Source of the DNA: Pseudomonadota bacterium
GTDB taxonomy: Bacteria; Pseudomonadota; Gammaproteobacteria; Burkholderiales; Rhodocyclaceae
Assembly (NCBI GenBank): GCA_018241685.1
Contig: JAFEDJ010000023.1
Coordinates: forward strand, 1-64,000
Reading direction: 5' to 3'
Length of the DNA: 64,000 nucleotides
Below, piece after piece: positions 55,736 through 64,000 of this stretch. Position 1 is the stretch's first letter, and each line of letters begins with the position of its first letter. A model generated the notes under the pieces. It was not told where the DNA came from. It searched no databases and was given only the letters and a program-made list of their open reading frames with translations. The translations under genes were made by a program, and so were the position numbers.

Positions 55736-55759
55736 AAGGGCAGCCCGCAGGCTGCCCTT
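55736..55759 (-). terminator. Terminator of guaB
   Basis: Perfect 10-bp stem AAGGGCAGCC / GGCTGCCCTT with a 4-nt loop. On the minus strand it ends CCCTTGTTCGTT, a moderate T-rich tail, 22 bp after the guaB stop. Confidence 0.72.
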
Positions 55760-55780
55760 GATGCACGGGACCGGAAAAAC

Positions 55781-57786
<2,006 letters not shown>

Positions 57787-57810
57787 GGCGACGCGGTACA
57801 GCCGATAAGC

Positions 57811-58131
57811 TCAGACGTCCGCCGGACCGCCGCCCTTCTTCATGACCTTCCCCTCTTCGGCACGCTTGCGGCGCACCTCCTTGGGGTCGGCAATCAAGGG
57901 CCGATAGATCTCGACCCGGTCCTTGTCCCGCAATACCGTATCGGCCTTGACCAGCTTGGCAAATACGCCGAGCTTGTTGATCTTGGCCAGATCGATCTCG
58001 GGATGCTTCTGCAGCAGGCCCGAGGCCTCCACTGCCCGTTGCACCGTGCTGCCCGCCGGCAACCTGAGGCGCACGATTTCCTGGCGCTCCTTGAGCGCAT
58101 AGCAGACTTCGACGTTGATCGAATCGGACAT
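57811..58131 (-). CDS. rnfH: RnfH family protein (UPF0125)
   Basis: 106 aa with a ubiquitin-like fold. It starts [36 protein letters not shown] and ends [27 protein letters not shown]. It is 2 bp downstream of ratA, the usual ratA-rnfH pair of gamma- and beta-proteobacteria. It is called RnfH by family but has no clear role; the pair has been discussed as a toxin-antitoxin module. Confidence 0.9.
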   Translation of the reverse strand: MSDSINVEVCYALKERQEIVRLRLPAGSTVQRAVEASGLLQKHPEIDLAKINKLGVFAKLVKADTVLRDKDRVEIYRPLIADPKEVRRKRAEEGKVMKKGGGPADV

Positions 58132-58133
58132 GG

Positions 58134-58571
58134 TCAGCCCTTGCGATAGATTTGCGAGGCGCGCTTGACGAAGGAATCGACGAAAGTATTTGCGATGTGG
58201 CTGAACACCGGCCCCACCGCCTTCTCGATCAGGCGGTTGGAAAACTCATAGTGCAGGTTGAACTCGACCTTGCAGGCGGCATCGCCGAGCGGGATGAACT
58301 CCCAGCTGCCGTCCAGGTGCGTGAACGGCCCATCGGTCAGGCGGATGTGCATGTGCCGCGGATAGTCCTTGTCGTTTTCGGTGCTGAAATGGGACTTGAT
58401 GCCGTGGTAGTTGATGTGCAACGTGGCCTTGGTGACCTTCTCGTCACGGCCATGCACCTCGCTTCCGCCACACCAGGGCAGGAACTTGGGGTAATCCTCG
58501 CAGCGGTCCACCAGATCGAACATCTGGGCCGGAGTGAATTCGATCAGAACGGTTTTCTTGACGGCTGCCAT
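58134..58571 (-). CDS. ratA: RatA/Coq10-family START-domain protein
   Basis: 145 aa. The pattern [33 protein letters not shown] is the family start, with [15 protein letters not shown] and [31 protein letters not shown] towards the end. In E. coli RatA is reported to block ribosome subunit joining; the Coq10 relation suggests lipid or quinone binding. It is divergent from smpB with 67 bp between, a common arrangement. Confidence 0.92.
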   Translation of the reverse strand: MAAVKKTVLIEFTPAQMFDLVDRCEDYPKFLPWCGGSEVHGRDEKVTKATLHINYHGIKSHFSTENDKDYPRHMHIRLTDGPFTHLDGSWEFIPLGDAACKVEFNLHYEFSNRLIEKAVGPVFSHIANTFVDSFVKRASQIYRKG

Positions 58572-58638
58572 TGGAGCGCGGGCGAACTAACGAGCTGTTA
58601 AAATGCGCGATTTTACGCGTCCGTTCAAGCCTACGCCA

Positions 58639-59085
58639 ATGAGCATCATCGACAACCGCAAGGCCTTCCACGATTATTTCATCGAGGAAAAATACGAAGC
58701 CGGCCTCGTGCTCGAGGGCTGGGAGGTCAAGGGCATCCGCGCCGGGCGTGCCAACATCAAGGAAAGCTACGTGGTGATCCGTAGCGCCGAGATCTTCATC
58801 GTCGGCATGCACATCACGCCGCTGGAGTCCGCCTCCACCCACGTGCATCCCGACCCGACCCGCACCCGCAAGCTGCTGCTGCACGCCGAGGAAATCGCCA
58901 AGCTGATCGGCAAGGTGGAACGCGCCGGTTATGCACTGGTGCCACTCGACCTGCATTACGCCAAGGGCCGTGTGAAGATCAGTGTCGGCCTTGCCAAGGG
59001 CAAGAAGCAGTACGACAAGCGGGAAACCGAGAAAGAACGCGACTGGGATCGCGAGAAGGCGCGCCTGATCCGCGCCAAGGGCTGA
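58639..59085 (+). CDS. smpB: SsrA-binding protein SmpB
   Basis: 148 aa from ATG at 58639. Conserved blocks are [40 protein letters not shown] and the C-terminal basic tail [23 protein letters not shown]. It delivers tmRNA to stalled ribosomes. I do not see the ssrA gene in this window. A TAAAAT at 58598-58603 may be its -10. Confidence 0.96.
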   Translation: MSIIDNRKAFHDYFIEEKYEAGLVLEGWEVKGIRAGRANIKESYVVIRSAEIFIVGMHITPLESASTHVHPDPTRTRKLLLHAEEIAKLIGKVERAGYALVPLDLHYAKGRVKISVGLAKGKKQYDKRETEKERDWDREKARLIRAKG

Positions 59086-59127
59086 GGCCTCCCGGCGGTC
59101 GCCCGATCCCAGGGCTGCCGCCGATAT

Positions 59128-60057
59128 CTACTCGGTTTCGCCCAGGGCCCACTCCACGTCCAGGCGCTCCAGCGCATCCACCGGCTGGCACGCCCCGGCG
59201 GCCGCAAACAGTTCGTGGGCGCGGCCGTGCTGCGCGGCGCCGAAGGCCAGCAGGGTCGAGCGGGCGTATTCCGCCAACACAACCGGCGACTGGGGATTGA
59301 GCTTGCGGGCCGTCTCGAAGTGCTCGATGACGGCCTCCTTGCGGGCGCCATAGGTCAGGCCGGCCACCACGCTGCCGATCTTGTCGATCACTTCGGCGTT
59401 GTAGACGCCCAACGCTACATAGGCGTCGGCGTGGTCGTTATCCAGCTCGACGACGCGCTGCAGGCAATCCCGCACCTTGCCACCGAGGCCACGGGCCAGC
59501 GCTTTCACCACCGAGATGCTCTGGCTGTAGCGCCCCAGCGCCAGGCCATGCACATACCAGGCGTTGGCCCAGTTCGGCGCCAGTTCGGTCAACGCCGTGC
59601 AGAATCCAAGCGTTTCATCGAGGATGCGGGTACGTCGCAGTTCGTCCTCTTCCAGGTGGGCGGCATAAACGACGGCCGCCCGCGCGGCCGCTACCAGCCC
59701 CACCGGACCTGCCGCCAGGCCGTATTCGACGGCATCCGCGAAATCCCCCGCATGGTAGGCACGCCAAGCCTCCTCGACCTGCTGCGCGGCAGCCGCCGGA
59801 TCCGGTACATGAGCCTGCAGAGCCGGATTCGCATCGAGCAGCGCATGCACGCTGGCAACGTCAGGATAGGGTTCCCGATCGCCCCGGTGCAGGCGCGCCC
59901 AGTTGCTCGACAGGGCCGTGCCGCCGTAGCGATAGACCCGATTGCCATAGGGAAAGCGCTTCCAGCTGCGACGGCCGCCATCCTGCTCCGAGCGGGCTTC
60001 GGCCACGCGCTGCCGTGAACGGCGCAGGGCCATGCTCCAGTCAAAGCTCAGATGCAT
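59128..60057 (-). CDS. TPR-like protein of unknown function
   Basis: 309 aa, no signal peptide. The middle and C-terminal half is helical with TPR-like patterns (PNWANAWYVHGLALGRY, LDNDHADAYVALGVYNAEVI, IEHFETARKLNPQSPVVLAEYARSTLL). The N-terminus is a basic stretch followed by GNRVYRYGGTAL. No catalytic motif. It is isolated between smpB (convergent) and phhB, with a 144-bp gap upstream that has no evident gene. It may act as a scaffold; nothing in the context decides this. Confidence 0.75.
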   Translation of the reverse strand: MHLSFDWSMALRRSRQRVAEARSEQDGGRRSWKRFPYGNRVYRYGGTALSSNWARLHRGDREPYPDVASVHALLDANPALQAHVPDPAAAAQQVEEAWRAYHAGDFADAVEYGLAAGPVGLVAAARAAVVYAAHLEEDELRRTRILDETLGFCTALTELAPNWANAWYVHGLALGRYSQSISVVKALARGLGGKVRDCLQRVVELDNDHADAYVALGVYNAEVIDKIGSVVAGLTYGARKEAVIEHFETARKLNPQSPVVLAEYARSTLLAFGAAQHGRAHELFAAAGACQPVDALERLDVEWALGETE

Positions 60058-60201
60058 CGGCAGTCCTTTCCCGCGAATGGAGCCCGATGACGGGCACGCT
60101 CGAAAAATGCCAAGACCATCAAGGACGGTACAGGCAGGCCGCGGAGAGTAGCACCCCGCTCACCATTAAGCATGCTGCGCCGCGGCAACGCGGCGGCCCG
60201 T

Positions 60202-60495
60202 TCAGGCTGCGATCCGGTCCATGAAACGGGCCAGCTGGATATCCAGTTCGGTCAGCCCACCGGCATCATGGGTGCTCAGCACAACCTCCACCCGGTTATA
60301 GACATTGCGCCATTCCGGATGGTGATCGAGTTTTTCCGCCATCAGCGCGACCCGCGCCATCCAGCCGAAGGCCGCATTGAAATCGGGAAACCGGAACTGC
60401 TTGCGGATCGCATCGCGATCGGGCTCCAGCTGCCATCCCGCCAGATCTGCCAACGCCGCCTGGCGCTGCGCCTCGTCCAGCTTCTGCGCTCTCAT
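60202..60495 (-). CDS. phhB: Pterin-4a-carbinolamine dehydratase
   Basis: 97 aa from ATG at 60495, with AGGAGG upstream. The active-site motif [21 protein letters not shown] (His58, His59, His76) is complete. It recycles tetrahydrobiopterin after aromatic amino-acid hydroxylation. No phenylalanine hydroxylase gene (phhA) is in the window. It is 18 bp after the DUF748 protein stop; an earlier ATG (60513) overlaps that stop as TGATG, so translation could also be coupled. Confidence 0.93.
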   Translation of the reverse strand: MRAQKLDEAQRQAALADLAGWQLEPDRDAIRKQFRFPDFNAAFGWMARVALMAEKLDHHPEWRNVYNRVEVVLSTHDAGGLTELDIQLARFMDRIAA

Positions 60496-60512
60496 CGGAA
60501 TCTCCTCCTTCA

Positions 60513-63500
60513 TCAACGCAGGGAAAAATCCACCCGGCTGGCCTTCGCCTTGGCCTTGCCGTCGTCGCCCTCACGCGGCGCCAGCAGGAAGACCCGGTCG
60601 GCCGGCACCTGCCCTTTCTCGAGCAGCCAGTTCTTGGCCGCCTGGGCGCGCTGCTGGGCGAGCAGGCGCAGGTCCTCGTCGCTGACGGTGGTGTTGGCGA
60701 GAATCAGCTTCTCCATCTCCGCCACCGGCAGGTCCTTGGCGAGGCCGATCAGGTTGCGGGGCTTCGGGAACTTCTCGTCCTTGTAGACGCGGGTCAGCAG
60801 CGCCGGATACTCGGCGGCGGCGTCGATATGCACGCGGCCATCCTCGCCGAGCGACTCGCCCTTCTTCGCCATGTCCTTGATCTTCAGCGCCTCAACCTTG
60901 CCGAGCATGACCGCATGCTTCAGGCCCTCCCGGTCGGTCTGTGGATCGACGCGGCCAGCGATGTCGAGCTTGAGGCCGGTCTTCTCGGTCATCGCCTTGG
61001 CGATGGCCTTCAGCTTGGGCTCGGCGCTGTCGGGCAGGCGCGCGAAGCCGGGGTCGAATTCCAGCCAGGCCAGTTCCTCGCTGTTGCCGCCGAACATCGA
61101 ACCGAGCAAGGCGAACGGCGAGGTGATCGCCTTGCCGATCAGATTGACGAGAACCTTCCAGATGATGCCGCCGATGCTGAACTGCGGATCGTCCAGCGAA
61201 CCGCCGATCGGCAGGTCCAGATCGATCTCGCCGCGGCTGTTCTTCAGCAGCGACACCGCCAGCAGCACCGGCAGCTTGAGGGCATCCGGGCTGTCCACCT
61301 TGTCGCCGAAGGTCAGCTGGTCGAGGAAGACCTGGTTGCTGGCGGTCAGCTTGCGGTCCTCGATCTTGTAATTGACGGTGGCCGACAGCTTGCCCTTCTC
61401 GATGCCATAGCCGACATACTTGCCTGCGTAGGTGGACACGCCGGACAGCTCGAAATCCTTCACCGAGGCCTTGATGTCCAGCGCCTTGTCCTGGCGGAAG
61501 GGATTGAGCTTGCCTACGACCTCCACCGGCGCCGCGTTGTCCACCTTGCCGCGCAACTCCAGCTCGGCGATCGTGCCCGGGTCGGACGACAGGCCGACCA
61601 GGCGCCCGCCCATGCCGGTCAGGTTGGCGTCGTAGTTGGGCCGGATGAAGCGGTCGCTGTAGGCGATGTTGCCGCCCTGCAGCGTGATCCGCTTGATCGA
61701 CACGGGCGGCAACGGCTCGGCCGGCGCAGCGGCCGGAAGCTGCGCCGTCGCCACGCCGGGCGCGGACAGCTTGCCACCGTTGGCCTTCTTCACCGCGTCC
61801 TGTTCGTCCTTCTGCTCCTGCGCCCGCTGGGCGGTGATCTCGCGGATGTTGAGGCCGCCCTGGGCGTCGAGGATCAGGCGGGTGTAGAAGTCGCTCAGCG
61901 CGATGTCGTCGATGCCTACCGCCAGTGGTGCCAGACGGATGTCCACGCCGCCGAAGTACAAGGACTTCCAGCGCAGGAAGTCGGCGGCGTTGAGCTTGTC
62001 CACCGACGCAAAGTCGCCCACCGTCAGATTGCCCTTGAAGCCGCCCTTCATGCCGCCAGCCGCCGGCAGTTCGAAGGCCAGCTTGCCGCGGGAGGTCACA
62101 TTGCCGCGGGTGATCGCGATCTTCACCTTCTCGGTCACGTAAGGCTGCAGCATGGCCAGGTCGACCGCCTTCAGGTCCAGATCCAGGCTGCCGGCCAGCG
62201 GCGCAAGGCCGACCGTGCCGGCCACGCCGATCTTGCCGCGCTTGTTGATCGCTGCCCGCAGATCCACCCTGGCCTTGCTGCCCTTGGCGGTGGACAAGCC
62301 ATCCACCTTGATGGCCAGCGGCTCTGCGTTGAAGACGATGGACGGCGAAAGAGTCTGGTCCTCCAGGCGCACACCCCAGTCGTCGAGGGCAACGTGCTTG
62401 ACGCTCACCTGCCAGTCGGGACCGGCCGGCGCCTTCTTGGCGGGCACTGCAGCATGCTTGCGCGCCGACGCGGCCGACGTCTTGGCGGCCGGTGCATCGC
62501 TGGCGGCGGCGAACTGCTCGGCATTGAAGTGGCCATCCTTGCCGCGCACAACGGCCAGACGCGTCGCCTTGCCGAGCACTTCTCCAACCATCACGCGGCG
62601 CGTGGCCGTATCGACCTCGGTGTCGCGCAGTTCGAGCAGGCCGACACGGGCCAGCGGCGTCTTGTCGCCCTTCAGGCGCACGCCCAGGTCCTTCAGCGCG
62701 ACGCTCTCCGCCTTCAGCTGGACCTTCGGCGCACCGGACTCCTGTGCAAAATCATAAGCCAGGCGTGCATCCACCTTGCCGGACGCCACCTCGCCCTGTT
62801 TCAGGAAAGGCGCGTAATACGGCCGCGGCCCGACCAGGTCGAGTCCACTCAGCTCCAGCGTGCCGGAGGCCTTGAGGGTCGCCACGTCCACGCTGCCCTT
62901 GTGCTCGACATGCTCACCCGCGTCGGTGGCAAAACCGGCCTCCAGCTCCGCCGGCGTACCACCGGCCAGGCTGAACTTACGCAGGGAAACGTGCAGGTCC
63001 TGCAGCGTCTTGCGGAAAGGGCCGGCGGGCAGATCGTCGCTGAAGGCGACGCGTCCGCCAGTGAGCTTGAGCTCGTTCAGCGTCAGCGCGAAGGGCTTGT
63101 CCTCGGCGGCTTTCGGCGGCTCGGTCGGCGTTGGCGCTTTGGGTGCCGGGGCGACGACCGGTTTTGGCAACAGCGCGAGTAGGCTGATCGCCCCGTCGCG
63201 CTGGCGCGCCACCGTCACGTCAGGCCCTTCGATGGAGACCGTGCCGATGGCCACCTCCCTTGCCAGCGGCGCCAGCTTGTCGATGCCAACCTTCACGGCC
63301 GCCAGCTTGATCGCCGGTCGGCCGTCGGCATGCTGCACCTCGACGCCGTCCAGCCCGACCGAGCCTTTGACGCTCACGCTGGGCGGCTGGCCCACCGGCT
63401 GCGCGAAGCTCAGCTCCAGGTCGGACGACAGCCTGGCACTCGGTAGGCGAAAGGTCTTCTCTACCGGCAGGTAATCCACGTAGCGGGTCAGGTCGAAGCC

Positions 63501-64000
63501 ATCGAACTTGATGCCGACCACCGACTCGCGGCTGAGGGAAAACGGCTTGGACTTGCCCTTCACGACAAAGGGCGCCCCATTCACCTTCAGCGCCAGCAGC
63601 GGCTCGACGAAGGTCTCCACCTGGGACGGCAGGTTGGACACAAAGGGCACGCCCAGGTTGAGATCAGACACCACCTGCTTCTGCTTGAGTGGACGGTCGT
63701 CGAAATCGATACGCCCCTTCTCGACGCGGATGTTATGCACCGCGAAATGGGTCTTGGAACCGTCGTCGGGCTTGTTGAGGATCTCGTCGATGACGTCCGA
63801 CCAGTTGTAGCGCTGGCCTTCCAGGCGCACCACGCTGACCGTCGGTTCGACCAACGTCACCTCCTCCACCACCACGCCGCCACGCAGCAGGGATTCCGCC
63901 TCCAGGTTCACGTACAGGGACGCAAAGCTCGCCGCGGGGCTCTTGCCGTCCGGCTCCAGCATGCGGAAGCCGCGCACCTCGGCAGACAGCGCGTAGGGGT
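60513..64000 (-). CDS. AsmA-like DUF748 protein, N-terminus beyond window
   Basis: At least 1162 aa; the frame is open to the window edge, so the start is missing. It shows long repeated beta patterns of DUF748/AsmA-type proteins: [75 protein letters not shown], and [20 protein letters not shown] segments. The C-terminal [15 protein letters not shown] is OmpA-like in flavour. These proteins span the periplasm and are thought to move lipids between membranes or help outer-membrane assembly. It is co-oriented with phhB. Confidence 0.85.
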   Translation of the reverse strand, partial: PYALSAEVRGFRMLEPDGKSPAASFASLYVNLEAESLLRGGVVVEEVTLVEPTVSVVRLEGQRYNWSDVIDEILNKPDDGSKTHFAVHNIRVEKGRIDFDDRPLKQKQVVSDLNLGVPFVSNLPSQVETFVEPLLALKVNGAPFVVKGKSKPFSLSRESVVGIKFDGFDLTRYVDYLPVEKTFRLPSARLSSDLELSFAQPVGQPPSVSVKGSVGLDGVEVQHADGRPAIKLAAVKVGIDKLAPLAREVAIGTVSIEGPDVTVARQRDGAISLLALLPKPVVAPAPKAPTPTEPPKAAEDKPFALTLNELKLTGGRVAFSDDLPAGPFRKTLQDLHVSLRKFSLAGGTPAELEAGFATDAGEHVEHKGSVDVATLKASGTLELSGLDLVGPRPYYAPFLKQGEVASGKVDARLAYDFAQESGAPKVQLKAESVALKDLGVRLKGDKTPLARVGLLELRDTEVDTATRRVMVGEVLGKATRLAVVRGKDGHFNAEQFAAASDAPAAKTSAASARKHAAVPAKKAPAGPDWQVSVKHVALDDWGVRLEDQTLSPSIVFNAEPLAIKVDGLSTAKGSKARVDLRAAINKRGKIGVAGTVGLAPLAGSLDLDLKAVDLAMLQPYVTEKVKIAITRGNVTSRGKLAFELPAAGGMKGGFKGNLTVGDFASVDKLNAADFLRWKSLYFGGVDIRLAPLAVGIDDIALSDFYTRLILDAQGGLNIREITAQRAQEQKDEQDAVKKANGGKLSAPGVATAQLPAAAPAEPLPPVSIKRITLQGGNIAYSDRFIRPNYDANLTGMGGRLVGLSSDPGTIAELELRGKVDNAAPVEVVGKLNPFRQDKALDIKASVKDFELSGVSTYAGKYVGYGIEKGKLSATVNYKIEDRKLTASNQVFLDQLTFGDKVDSPDALKLPVLLAVSLLKNSRGEIDLDLPIGGSLDDPQFSIGGIIWKVLVNLIGKAITSPFALLGSMFGGNSEELAWLEFDPGFARLPDSAEPKLKAIAKAMTEKTGLKLDIAGRVDPQTDREGLKHAVMLGKVEALKIKDMAKKGESLGEDGRVHIDAAAEYPALLTRVYKDEKFPKPRNLIGLAKDLPVAEMEKLILANTTVSDEDLRLLAQQRAQAAKNWLLEKGQVPADRVFLLAPREGDDGKAKAKASRVDFSLR

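Noticed and set aside
60179..60194. GCCGCG-GCAA-CGCGGC hairpin near the phhB end
   Set aside because: Short, GC-only and without a T run; not strong enough to call a terminator.

Overview
GC-rich DNA packed with genes, including class III extradiol (protocatechuate 4,5-cleavage) genes, a beta-proteobacterial type porin, hopanoid hpnCDE, a CysI/DUF934 sulfite reductase pair, CcoG and Rhodocyclales-like gene neighbours. It most likely comes from the chromosome of a Betaproteobacterium (Rhodocyclales/Burkholderiales-like). I saw no rRNA, tRNA, CRISPR array, phage or intact insertion sequence.

Layout. 1-444: 3' end of a porin, then a strong terminator. 679-3957: an accessory ring-cleavage locus with a second LigA/LigB-like pair, an HPPD-like VOC protein and a divergent LysR. 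4140-8326: housekeeping genes (hflX, a YXWQ-type lipoprotein, a VOC protein, a GNAT) and an AEC transporter. 8405-18350: a full protocatechuate 4,5-cleavage operon in the order known from Comamonas (pmdU-K-E-F-D-A-B-C, minus strand), followed by an aldo/keto reductase and the AEC transporter, with a divergent LysR. A near-identical 26-bp box lies in front of both pmdU and pmdE, and a 134-bp inverted-repeat element separates pmdF from pmdD. 18371-19919: a hipBA toxin-antitoxin pair with a perfect operator palindrome. 20004-24562: EamA transporter, DUF934/cysI and ccoG. 24658-28423: a MocR-type regulator divergent from a UvrD-like helicase that has a LexA-type SOS box. 28502-34290: flavodoxin-like protein, K+/H+ antiporter, an HD-GYP/AraC pair and an MFS transporter.

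34372-36814 holds a three-gene cytochrome cluster (cytochrome b561, an outer-membrane beta-barrel protein with one CxxCH haem motif, a small cytochrome c) that looks like an electron-transfer route across the envelope. 36943-39475: TctDE-like two-component system and a K+ channel. 39551-42849: an aldehyde dehydrogenase and two poorly known genes, one resembling an ISL3 transposase N-terminus without its zinc ligands. 43270-45849: clpB with a textbook sigma-32 promoter and terminator. 45954-51579: a ferric-reductase-like flavoprotein and a coupled ABC/FtsX/CrtC-AttH operon. 51821-54804: hpnCDE (farnesyl-PP to squalene). 54912-60495: orphan ABC ATPase, guaB, DUF4124, rnfH-ratA, smpB, TPR-like protein, phhB. 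60513-64000: a large AsmA/DUF748 protein running off the window.

The catabolic part is self-consistent. Uptake (PmdK), ring cleavage (PmdAB), oxidation (PmdC), lactone hydrolysis (PmdD), tautomerisation (PmdU), hydration (PmdE) and aldol cleavage (PmdF) carry protocatechuate to pyruvate and oxaloacetate. The second LigAB pair implies either a backup or a different ring-cleavage substrate.
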